Positions 7,164-14,061 of a stretch of DNA of 22,183 nucleotides are shown here, piece after piece. Position numbers and translations under genes: made by a program. Each line of letters opens with the position of its first letter. The first letter of the stretch is position 1. This DNA is from Rhodoferax sp. GTDB taxonomy: Bacteria > Pseudomonadota > Gammaproteobacteria > Burkholderiales > Burkholderiaceae_C. Location: NCBI GenBank assembly GCA_030683195.1, contig JAUXQA010000428.1, forward strand, positions 1 to 22,183, written 5' to 3'. The notes under the pieces are model-generated. The model worked only from the letters and a program-made list of their open reading frames with translations, made no database searches and had not been told where the DNA came from.

Positions 7164-7170
7164 TGCGGGC

Positions 7171-8625
7171 ATGAGCACCGTGAGAGAAACCGCCGGCTAC
7201 TTGCCCGGCCTGCAGCCGCATGAGGTGCAGTGGCACACCCTGAGCTTTGCCCGCCAAGGCGACACGCTGGAGGTGGCGGTGCCGATGCTCACTGACGCCC
7301 AAACCGTGGCTTTGGCCAACCGGGTCAAAACCGCCAGCCGATCGTATTTGAAGAGCATCACCGTCGCCCAAATCGTGGCAACGGTAGACCAAGCCATTGC
7401 CCGGTTGCTGGACCCGCAAGACCCCTACCGCCAAAAGATGGACCAGCTGCTGCCCTGGGTCACCGGGTATGACGATGACATGGTACGCCTTGGACTCACC
7501 GGGTATTTGAAGACCTTTCGCCAGCCCCAATTGCAGCGCTTTTTGGTGGAAGACTTTGGCAACCCACTGCTGCTGGATACCTTTCAGCCCCGTGCCAAGG
7601 GCGGGTTTGCCAAAGCCTTTGGCGTGGATTTGGCGGTGCATGTGTGGGCGGGCAATGTGCCGGGCCTGCCCTTGTGGAGCCTGATTGCCGGCTTGCTGGT
7701 GAAGTCCGGCACGGTCGGCAAAGTGGCCAGTGCCGAGCCTTTAATGGCGGGCTGGTTTGCCCAACTTCTGGCCGACATTGACCCCAGGTTAGCTGACTGC
7801 CTGGCCGTGGTGTGGTGGAAAGGCGGCGACACCAAACGCGAAGCCTGCGCGTTTGCGCAGGCCGATCTGGTGCTGGCCTACGGCGGCAATGCCGCGCTGG
7901 CACAAATTCGCCAGCAGGTGCCGGCCACCACGCGCTTTTTGCCTTTTGGGCACAAGCTCAGTTTTGGCATGGTCTCAGCCCAAGCGCTGGACGCCCGCAA
8001 GGCCCTGAAAACAGCGCAACTGGCCGCCTTTGACGTGATGCGCTACGACCAGCAGGGTTGCTACTCGCCCCAGGTTTTGTATGTGGAACGCGGCGGCAAA
8101 GTCATCCCCGAGGTGTTTGCGCGTTACCTCGCCCATGAGCTGGCCTGCTTGGAGACAAAATACCCGCGCCGCGCCCTCGACCTGGCTGAATCCGCCAGCT
8201 TGGCCGCATGGCGCCAAACCGAAGAACTCAAGGCCCTTGCGCAACCCGGCGCTGCTGTTTTGGGTGAAGGCGCCTGGACCGTGGTCTACCGCGACACGCC
8301 CCAAGCGCTGGCACCCAGCGCGCTCAACCGCACAGTGTTAGTGGTGGCCGTGGACCAACTCGCCCAGGTGATGCCGCTGCTGGCGCCCCACCGGGCTTTT
8401 TTGCAAACGGTTGGCGTGGCCGCCGCACCGCGCGAGCTGTTTACGCTGGCGGAGTCTTTAGGCCAAATGGGTGTCACCCGCATCTGCGCACTGGGCCAAA
8501 TGACCTCGCCCGAGGCGGCGTGGCACCACGATGGGCGCTGCAGCCTGCTGGACCTGACCCAGATGGTGGACATTGAGTCCGGCGCCGAGACAGCGTCTGA
8601 AGCTTTGGCCCCGTATGTTGATTAG
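7171..8625 (+). CDS. LuxC-like acyl reductase (acyl-thioester to aldehyde)
   Basis: 484 aa, matching the LuxC family in length and pattern. The aldehyde-dehydrogenase-like fold is seen in VHVWAGNVPGLPLWSLIAGLLVKSGTVGKVAS (about residues 157-188, nucleotide-binding region). The catalytic cysteine is C297 in DQQGCYSPQ, the conserved LuxC motif. Known chemistry: the acyl group is accepted from LuxE onto this cysteine and reduced by NADPH to the free aldehyde. The start codon at 7171 is 7 nt after the LuxE-like stop, with GCGGGCATG context and no strong Shine-Dalgarno, suggesting translational coupling. Together with the upstream ligase it forms a fatty-acid-reductase-type pair, here controlled by a TPP riboswitch, so the substrate is probably not a fatty acid. 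A nonspecific fatty acyl substrate cannot be excluded from sequence. Confidence 0.9.
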   Translation: MSTVRETAGYLPGLQPHEVQWHTLSFARQGDTLEVAVPMLTDAQTVALANRVKTASRSYLKSITVAQIVATVDQAIARLLDPQDPYRQKMDQLLPWVTGYDDDMVRLGLTGYLKTFRQPQLQRFLVEDFGNPLLLDTFQPRAKGGFAKAFGVDLAVHVWAGNVPGLPLWSLIAGLLVKSGTVGKVASAEPLMAGWFAQLLADIDPRLADCLAVVWWKGGDTKREACAFAQADLVLAYGGNAALAQIRQQVPATTRFLPFGHKLSFGMVSAQALDARKALKTAQLAAFDVMRYDQQGCYSPQVLYVERGGKVIPEVFARYLAHELACLETKYPRRALDLAESASLAAWRQTEELKALAQPGAAVLGEGAWTVVYRDTPQALAPSALNRTVLVVAVDQLAQVMPLLAPHRAFLQTVGVAAAPRELFTLAESLGQMGVTRICALGQMTSPEAAWHHDGRCSLLDLTQMVDIESGAETASEALAPYVD

Positions 8626-8634
8626 GCAAACAGC

Positions 8635-9381
8635 ATGAGTTTTCTGGATCTGCAGCGCTTGAGCTACCACTACCCCGGCCACGCGCCTGTGGTGCGTGAC
8701 GTGGATTGGACCTTGGCGCGAGGCGAGTTTCACTGCCTGGTGGGGCGAAGCGGCTGCGGCAAAACCACGCTCCTGAAACTGGCCGCCGGGCTGCTGCAAG
8801 CCCACGCGGGGCAAGTACTGCTGGTGGGCCAGCGGGTGCTCAAGCCGGGCCCGAAGTTGGGCTTTGTTTTCCAAATGCCCACGCTCCTGGAGTGGCGCAC
8901 TGTGCTGAACAACGTGCTGCTGCCAGTGAGCCTGCAACGCACACCCGATGCGGCAGACCTGTCGCGCGCCGGGATGCTGCTGGACTTGATGGGCCTCTCG
9001 ACCTATGGGGACCGCTACCCCACGGCGCTGTCGGGCGGGCAGCAAAGCCGCGTGGCACTGGCCCGGGCACTGGTGCTGGCTCCCGCACTCTTGCTGCTGG
9101 ACGAACCCTTTGCCGCGCTGGACGCCATCACCCGCGAGGAGTTGCAAGCCGACCTGCTGCGACTATGCGCCCTGGGTCAGACCAGCGTCCTGTTTGTCAC
9201 CCATGACATTCATGAAGCCGTTTACCTGGCCGACCGCGTGGCGGTGATGAACCACGGGCAGATTACTGCTGACATCGCCGTGACCCTACCCCGGCCCCGC
9301 CAGCAAGGGCTGCGTTACGAGCCGCCCTTCAACGCGCTATGCGCCCAAGTGCGCCAGGCCATGGACGGGGGCGCGTCATGA
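8635..9381 (+). CDS. ABC transporter ATP-binding protein (ThiZ/SsuB/TauB family)
   Basis: 248 aa nucleotide-binding subunit on the cytoplasmic face of the importer. All motifs are intact: Walker A G37-RSGCGKTT-45, signature LSGGQ 132-136, Walker B with D156-E157 in LLLLDEPFAALD, and the switch histidine in VTHDIHEA. The family (nitrate/sulfonate/taurine and the thiamine-pyrimidine ThiXYZ transporters) drives import. It starts 9 nt after the LuxC-like stop and overlaps the permease start by 4 nt (ATGA at 9378-9381), so stoichiometric synthesis with the permease is likely. It falls under the same TPP riboswitch, which points to uptake of a thiamine precursor or degradation product. Confidence 0.93.
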   Translation: MSFLDLQRLSYHYPGHAPVVRDVDWTLARGEFHCLVGRSGCGKTTLLKLAAGLLQAHAGQVLLVGQRVLKPGPKLGFVFQMPTLLEWRTVLNNVLLPVSLQRTPDAADLSRAGMLLDLMGLSTYGDRYPTALSGGQQSRVALARALVLAPALLLLDEPFAALDAITREELQADLLRLCALGQTSVLFVTHDIHEAVYLADRVAVMNHGQITADIAVTLPRPRQQGLRYEPPFNALCAQVRQAMDGGAS

Positions 9382-10133
9382 AGGTCAGCCAGTGGCTGCG
9401 CTGGGGTTTCTTTTTGCTGCTGATTGGCGCGTGGGAGCTGTTTTGCCGCAGCGCCCGCCTCTCGTCCTTGGTGCTACCGGCACCCAGCGCAATTGGCGAC
9501 GCCCTGTGGCAAGGCCTCACCACCGGCTACTTCTGGCCGCACTTGCGCCACACCGCCACCGAGTTGGTCCTGGGTTTGGCGCTGGGGTCTTTCATGGGCT
9601 TTGTGGGCGGCACGCTGATGGCGGAGTTCGCGTCTTTGAGGCGTTTTTTGACGCCTTATGTGGTGGTGAGTCAGGTGGTTCCCAAGCTGGCACTGGCGCC
9701 GCTGTTCATTGTGTGGTTTGGCTTTGGCATGACGTCCACCGTAGTCATCACCGCTTTGATCTGCTTTTTTCCGCTGATGGAAAACACCCTGACCAGCCTG
9801 CAACAGGTCAACCCGCAAAAACTCGAACTCTTCAAAATGCTCGGCGCCACGCGCCTGCAAACCTTATGGCGCCTGAAAATTCCTGCCGGGCTACCCGGCA
9901 TCATGGCGGGCTTTCGGGTGGCGGCCGTGCTGGCCCTGGTAGGCGCCGTGGTGGGCGAATTCATTGGCAGCAGCCTGGGGCTGGGGGCGCTGATCATTGC
10001 CTCCCAAAGCATGATGGACACGCCGCTGATGTTTGCGGTGCTGGTCATCATCACCTTGCTGGGCTGGGTGGTTTACCAGTTGGCCCTGGGGCTGGAGCGA
10101 CTGTGCCAGCCCCCTCATCTCAAAAATTCTTAA
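9378..10133 (+). CDS. ABC transporter permease (ThiX/SsuC/TauC family)
   Basis: 251 aa from ATG 9378, chosen because it overlaps the ATPase stop (ATGA) and begins directly with the first membrane helix; an in-frame ATG 39 nt upstream would add a hydrophilic tail inside the ATPase gene. It is a BPD_transp_1 protein with about six membrane helices (for example WGFFLLLIGAWELF, LVLGLALGSFMGFVGGTLM, FAVLVIITLLGWVVYQLAL). The cytoplasmic EAA-like coupling loop is visible in LELFKMLGATRLQTLWRLKIP. It should form the homodimeric channel of the importer with the ATPase upstream and the binding protein 10 nt downstream. Substrate is inferred from operon context. Confidence 0.92.
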   Translation: MKVSQWLRWGFFLLLIGAWELFCRSARLSSLVLPAPSAIGDALWQGLTTGYFWPHLRHTATELVLGLALGSFMGFVGGTLMAEFASLRRFLTPYVVVSQVVPKLALAPLFIVWFGFGMTSTVVITALICFFPLMENTLTSLQQVNPQKLELFKMLGATRLQTLWRLKIPAGLPGIMAGFRVAAVLALVGAVVGEFIGSSLGLGALIIASQSMMDTPLMFAVLVIITLLGWVVYQLALGLERLCQPPHLKNS

Positions 10134-10143
10134 AGGGAAAAAC

Positions 10144-11142
10144 ATGAAAAAAATCACCATCCATACTCTGCTGGCGGCGTGCACTGTCGCGCTCTGTGGC
10201 ATCTTGCCGATGAGCGCCAGCCTGGCCGCCGGGCCTGACAAAGTCACGGTGGCCGGCTGGAGTCAGCCCATCGTTGAGGTCACCAACTTGCTGACCGAAG
10301 AAGAAAAAGGCTTCTTCAAGGCGCAGGGCGTGAGCCTGAGCTACCTGCCCGGTGCGGGCGGTGGCGATGCCATTCGCAACATGCTCACCGGCCAAGCCAC
10401 CGTGGCCTTCACTGACCCCGGCTCGTTTTTTGCGGCACTGGACAAAGGCGAAAAGCTGCGCGCCATCTACGACATTTACCCACAAAACGTGTTTAACGTG
10501 GTGTCTTTGAAGGGCAGCAACATCACCAAACCAGCGGACCTCAAGGGCAAAAAAATCGGCGTCTACAGCCTCTCCAGCGGCACGCGGCAAAACCTGCTGG
10601 TGATGCTGCACCAAGTGGGCTTAAAGGAAAGCGATGTCACAATCGTCGTCACTGGCCTGCTCAATTTCGCGCCCCTGATTCAGGGCCAGGTGGACGCCAC
10701 TGCCGCCACTGACACCGGCCTGCTGGTGGGCAAGCAGCGCGGGCTGGGCGAAGTCAATGTGATCAATGTGCGGGATCATTTGAATGTCTCGAGCGACTTC
10801 TTCGTGGTCACCGAAGACACGTACCGGAGCAAAAAAGACGTCTTGAAGCGGTTCTTGAAGGCCTACCGCGACAGCGCGGCTTGGATGATCAAAAACCCGG
10901 ACGAGGCCGCTGAACTGGCCGTCAAACGCGCCATTGACGGTAAAACCGTGGCCATTAACCGTGAGATCATTCGCCTGCGCAATGCCTCCAGCGTGTCGCC
11001 CCTGACCGACGCCAAAGGCCTGGGTAACTTTGACGTACCCTCGCTGCAAAAAGCCGCCGACACCTACAAGGCGCTGGGCATCATCCAGCGCGACATCAAG
11101 GTGTCTGAGGTGGTGTTGCAAGACCTGATACCGCAAGAGTAA
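10144..11142 (+). CDS. Periplasmic substrate-binding protein, NMT1/ThiY-SsuA type
   Basis: 332 aa from ATG 10144, preceded by AAAGGGA; an in-frame start upstream lies inside the permease gene. A Sec signal peptide (KKITIHTLLAACTVALCGIL) is cleaved probably after residue 29 (SLAA-GP). The mature protein has NMT1-family features: FFKAQGVSLSYLPGAGGGDAIRNMLTGQATVAFTDPGSF near the N-lobe and DLKGKKIGVYSLSSGTRQNLLVMLHQVGL in the middle. The family binds pyrimidine precursors of thiamine (ThiY), sulfonates and similar small molecules. The mature chain has no cysteine, so it cannot carry the CCCFC iron motif of the THI5 enzyme; it is a binder only. The ligand is predicted to be a thiamine-related carboxylate, because acid-reducing enzymes share its operon. 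Confidence 0.9.
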   Translation: MKKITIHTLLAACTVALCGILPMSASLAAGPDKVTVAGWSQPIVEVTNLLTEEEKGFFKAQGVSLSYLPGAGGGDAIRNMLTGQATVAFTDPGSFFAALDKGEKLRAIYDIYPQNVFNVVSLKGSNITKPADLKGKKIGVYSLSSGTRQNLLVMLHQVGLKESDVTIVVTGLLNFAPLIQGQVDATAATDTGLLVGKQRGLGEVNVINVRDHLNVSSDFFVVTEDTYRSKKDVLKRFLKAYRDSAAWMIKNPDEAAELAVKRAIDGKTVAINREIIRLRNASSVSPLTDAKGLGNFDVPSLQKAADTYKALGIIQRDIKVSEVVLQDLIPQE

Positions 11143-11155
11143 GGACACCCAGGCC

Positions 11156-11923
11156 ATGAACTTCACGGGCAAGGTAGTGCTGGTCACCGGCGCCAGCCGG
11201 GGCATTGGGGCCGCGATTGCGCGGGCCTTTGCGCAAGAGGGTGCGCTGGTGGTGGTCAATTTTCTGCAAAACACCGCAGCCGCTGACGCGGTAGTCGCCC
11301 AGTGCAAAGCGGCCGGTGGCGACGCATTTGCAGTGCAAGCGGACGTGACCAAAGAGCCTGGCGTGACCCGCCTGGTAGAGGCCGCGCTGATGGAGGCCGG
11401 CAAGATCGACGTGCTGGTGAACAACGCGTTTGCACCCTACAGCTTTGACCCCGAAAAGCGCGCGCTGTTTTGGGAGCTGGCCTGGTCGGACTACCAACGC
11501 CAGATGGACGGCGCTTTGGGCTCTACATTTAACATGTGCAAGGCGCTGCTGCCCCACTTCAGGCAGCGCGGGCAGGGCTGCATCGTCAACATGGCCAGCG
11601 ACCTGGTGCACCGCCCCAGCGTGGCCTACCACGACTACACCACCGCCAAAGCCGCCCTGATTGGCTTTAGCCGCAACCTCGCTACCGAACTGGGGCCGCT
11701 GGGTATTCGGGTCAACTGTGTGGCCCCCGGGCTGGTGTGCCCCACGCAAGCCAGCATAGATACGCGCGAAGAAGTGAAGGACATGATTGCCGCGCAGACG
11801 CCCCTGCGCCGCATTGCCACGCCGCAGGATGTGGCGGGCCCTGTGCTTTTTCTGGCCAGCGACTGGAGTCGCTTCATGACTGGACAAACCCTGCTGGTGG
11901 ATGGTGGCTTGGTCATGAACTGA
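11156..11923 (+). CDS. Short-chain dehydrogenase/reductase (SDR), FabG-like
   Basis: 255 aa classical SDR with the cofactor motif T11-GASRGIG-18 and catalytic S148, Y161, K165 (YTTAK), plus the NNA element (VLVNNAFAPYS) and a DGG C-terminus typical of FabG-like enzymes. V-N following the second strand in LVVVNFLQN lacks an acidic residue, which would suit NADPH. It starts 13 nt after the binding-protein stop with AAGGAC upstream, so it is the last gene of the riboswitch operon. In context it is the natural candidate for reducing the aldehyde made by the LuxC-like enzyme to an alcohol. That role is inference; similar SDRs oxidise alcohols or reduce ketones. Confidence 0.9.
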   Translation: MNFTGKVVLVTGASRGIGAAIARAFAQEGALVVVNFLQNTAAADAVVAQCKAAGGDAFAVQADVTKEPGVTRLVEAALMEAGKIDVLVNNAFAPYSFDPEKRALFWELAWSDYQRQMDGALGSTFNMCKALLPHFRQRGQGCIVNMASDLVHRPSVAYHDYTTAKAALIGFSRNLATELGPLGIRVNCVAPGLVCPTQASIDTREEVKDMIAAQTPLRRIATPQDVAGPVLFLASDWSRFMTGQTLLVDGGLVMN

Positions 11924-11963
11924 CGCAATGGGTTAACCTCTGCGCTCTTAAAAAGGACTCCAC

Positions 11964-12212
11964 ATGAAAAAACTCAACATCACCATCCAGCTCGAACTCT
12001 CCGTGCCCGATGACTGGGAGCTGGTTACGACCTCCGAGGGCGGCCAGGTCTTGAAGCTGCCCAACCAGCAGTTCATGGACATGGCGATCGAGCCGTTGTT
12101 TGCCACCGACCCGGAAGAAACCTGGAGCAGCTCCGAGGATGACGATGTCTTGAACGACATCCTCGACATGGTGGAGAGCGACGAAGTGACTTACCAGTTT
12201 GTCACCCACTGA
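11964..12212 (+). CDS. Small acidic protein of unknown function
   Basis: 82 aa; ATG 11964 follows AAAAAGGAC, a good ribosome-binding site. The sequence is strongly acidic in its second half (DPEETWSSSEDDDVLNDILD), with a strand-like start (KKLNITIQLELSVPDDWELV). No signal peptide, membrane helix or metal motif is visible. I do not recognise the family. The opening looks like a small beta unit with a Pro-Asp-Asp-Trp turn seen in other short hypothetical proteins. It lies 40 nt after the SDR on the same strand, so it could be the tail of the TPP-controlled transcript, but a separate promoter is equally possible. It is followed by a convergent gene. Confidence 0.7.
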   Translation: MKKLNITIQLELSVPDDWELVTTSEGGQVLKLPNQQFMDMAIEPLFATDPEETWSSSEDDDVLNDILDMVESDEVTYQFVTH

Positions 12213-12235
12213 GCGCCCGCCTTACTGTGTGCAGG

Positions 12236-13204
12236 CTAGATTTTGCCGCGCACCATGGCCATGATGTCGGTGGCATTCAGGGTGCTGGCCTTCTGCTGAA
12301 TTTGCGGCAAGTACTGGCTTTGCAGCTGCTTGGCAGGCGCCAACATTTCCTGAAACGTGGTGCGCAACAACTCGGTGCTCATGACACGCCCGCCGCCGTA
12401 GTAACGCCGGGCCACCTGCCCCAGCGCATAAGTCGTGGCAAACGAAAACGCCACCCCGGTGGCCGCACCGCCCAAGCCACCCAGCGTGCGCCCGGCAATC
12501 TTTCCCAGCAAGCCGCCCATGAGCTTGCGGCCAAACTGCTCCAGGTATTGCGAAGTCAAGCCGACCCCCACTGCCGCAATGAACTCTCGAATGTGCCCCT
12601 GGTCCAGCTCCACGCCATGCGCTTTGCCAATACCGTAGACCATCTTGACCTGTAGCGGGATGATCGCCATGCTGGCCCACGACTGGGGCAGTAACTCCAA
12701 AGCGCCGTTGAGCACAGCGTAATTCAGGATCGACTTGTCCAGCTCCGCCTGCGACACGGCGGATTGCGCCGGCACAGCTGCAGCAGCGGCCACGGGCACC
12801 GCGGGCGCGTGAACCACAATCGGCAAGGCGGTCTGCAAGGCATCGGCTTGCGCCTCAAAGGCCTGTGTGTCCTGGGCGCCAAGGCCCAGCAACGGCTTAA
12901 GTTCCGCCAAAAATGCTACCTCTTTGGGGCTTTGGCGACCATCGGCATCGCACACGCACACTGCCATCTCGTAAGCCAATTGACGTTGCCCGGCATCGGT
13001 GAGCGCTTGCGCCGCGCTGGCCAGGGTGAAGCGCTTGAGCAGCACGTCCTGGTACAGCGTGGTGAGCTCCGGGCCACCGGCTTCACCCGCCAGAGAGGCG
13101 GCAATGCGGCGAATTTCCTCGCGCTCGGACTCGGCTTTTTCGCCATCGGCAAAGGCGGCAAACAGCGCAATCGCCAGCAAGGATTTTTGGTCAGAGGTGT
13201 TCAT
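12236..13204 (-). CDS. TerB-like protein with C-terminal glycine-rich membrane segment
   Basis: 322 aa. Residues about 1-115 resemble a TerB/DjlA-N helical domain: KSLLAIALFAAFADGEKAESEREEIRRIAA and a second acidic-loop unit VCVCDADGRQSPKEVAFLAEL, both with the DG-x3-E metal-binding-like pattern. A Pro/Ala/Val linker (about 125-155) follows. The C-terminal half has KMVYGIGKAHGVEL and a long Gly/Ala segment (GGLLGKIAGRTLGGLGGAATGVAFSFATTYALG) like DUF697/GTPase-associated membrane proteins. Function is unknown; TerB domains occur in membrane-stress and tellurite-response proteins, but no other ter gene is nearby. It runs convergently to the small acidic gene (23 nt apart). No strong Shine-Dalgarno precedes the start. 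Confidence 0.8.
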   Translation of the reverse strand: MNTSDQKSLLAIALFAAFADGEKAESEREEIRRIAASLAGEAGGPELTTLYQDVLLKRFTLASAAQALTDAGQRQLAYEMAVCVCDADGRQSPKEVAFLAELKPLLGLGAQDTQAFEAQADALQTALPIVVHAPAVPVAAAAAVPAQSAVSQAELDKSILNYAVLNGALELLPQSWASMAIIPLQVKMVYGIGKAHGVELDQGHIREFIAAVGVGLTSQYLEQFGRKLMGGLLGKIAGRTLGGLGGAATGVAFSFATTYALGQVARRYYGGGRVMSTELLRTTFQEMLAPAKQLQSQYLPQIQQKASTLNATDIMAMVRGKI

Positions 13205-13559
13205 GATGTTCAGGTTGAGAGTTGATTCCGGTTCAAGTATTTGAAATCATAAATTGCGCTGCCAAGGGCTTCAGGCTGGTAAGGATTTAACAGTACCTGG
13301 TGCCCATGCAGGTACGCCACCCATCGGCGCAGGATCGCTTTTGCTACACTTTTAGACACCAAAAACCATTGCAAAATGCCGGCTAGAGCTTTATTTGTTC
13401 ATAACTTGCTCATTTTCGGCCCCAGGGGCTGATGGGGCTGCCAGGGGCCACTTGGCGGCACACCCCGCTACCCTTCTTTGCACAAAGGCTCTCGCGCTTT
13501 ACAAGCCAGACACATGGGACGCACACGATCAGGCTTTGATTATCAGAAGGAGTGCCACC
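13205..13559. other. Intergenic spacer between divergent TerB-like and RcnB-like genes
   Basis: 355 bp with no credible gene. It must hold the promoters of both flanking divergent genes. A weak sigma-70-like pair for the RcnB-like gene is TTGCAC (13478-13483) and TACAAG (13500-13505), 16 bp apart. AAGGAG at about 13546-13551 is the RcnB-like ribosome-binding site. The repeat copy at 13340-13388 lies inside. I see no riboswitch or tRNA-like fold. Confidence 0.6.
13340..13388. repeat. Intergenic repeat copy 2 (degraded)
   Basis: Starts tttgcta (13340) and reaches gccggctagag (13378-13388) after 38 nt, the same layout as the copy at 1568-1615. The first hairpin is degraded (GCTA...TAGA) and the outer GAGGCTAA/TTAGCCTC stem of copy 1 is lost (gagctttattt). 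No open reading frame is associated. Confidence 0.5.
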
Positions 13560-14051
13560 ATGAAAACAACCATTGTTTGCGCCATTGTTGCAGCCAGCTT
13601 GGGCCTTGGCTCGCTGGCTTACGCCCAGCCCAACGACACCCCTGGCGTCCGGTCGGAACAGCGGGGCCCACGCCAGGGGGACCGCAATGACCGGCATCAA
13701 GACAATCGGCGGGCGGATCGTCATGATGACCGGCGTGGGAACTCGCATGCCAACCGCAATGACGATCACCGCGGGAATAACCATGTGGATCGTCGGGACG
13801 ACCGGCGCTATGACTACCCCGATGCGCGCCGCAACGACCGCCACGACTACTACAACGCCCGCGGCCCCCAGTTCAGGCGCGGAGGCTACATTCCTTATGA
13901 GTACCGCAGCCGCCAGTATGTGGTGACCAATTACGCCCCCTACCGCCTGAGCCCGCCCCCGCGCGGTCACCAGTGGGTGCAAGTCGGCAGTGACTACGTA
14001 TTGATCGCCATCGCCACCGGGTTGATCGCCAACATCATTTTGAACAATTGA
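13560..14051 (+). CDS. RcnB family periplasmic protein
   Basis: 163 aa from ATG 13560, preceded by AAGGAG; the longer in-frame start at 13395 has no ribosome-binding site and would bury the signal peptide. Signal peptide residues 1-22, cleaved after AYA. Residues about 30-100 are a low-complexity Arg/Asp/His/Asn array with repeated units such as DRHDDRRGN and DRRDDRRYD. The C-terminus carries the RcnB domain: HQWVQVGSDYVLIAIATGLIANIIL. RcnB proteins are small periplasmic proteins linked to nickel/cobalt homeostasis in E. coli; many Burkholderiales relatives have no proven role. The His/Asp array could bind metal, but it is Arg-rich and could equally bind an anionic surface. No rcnA/rcnR gene is adjacent. 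The RluE-like gene starts 10 nt downstream. Confidence 0.85.
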   Translation: MKTTIVCAIVAASLGLGSLAYAQPNDTPGVRSEQRGPRQGDRNDRHQDNRRADRHDDRRGNSHANRNDDHRGNNHVDRRDDRRYDYPDARRNDRHDYYNARGPQFRRGGYIPYEYRSRQYVVTNYAPYRLSPPPRGHQWVQVGSDYVLIAIATGLIANIILNN

Positions 14052-14061
14052 TAATCGCCGG

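Noticed and set aside
6084..8625. Bioluminescence (lux) operon
   Set aside because: Only LuxE- and LuxC-like genes are present; luciferase subunits and LuxD are missing, and the leader is a TPP riboswitch.
9392..10147. 251-codon plus-strand frame overlapping the permease
   Set aside because: Out-of-frame shadow rich in Gly/His/Arg without membrane helices, whereas the 9378 frame is a clear permease.
10144..11142. THI5-like pyrimidine synthase
   Set aside because: The mature protein has no cysteines and so lacks the CCCFC iron motif, and it has a signal peptide and adjacent ABC genes.
1568..13388. CRISPR array or insertion-sequence ends
   Set aside because: Only two distant, diverged copies exist, with no regular spacing, terminal inverted repeats around a transposase, or target duplications visible.
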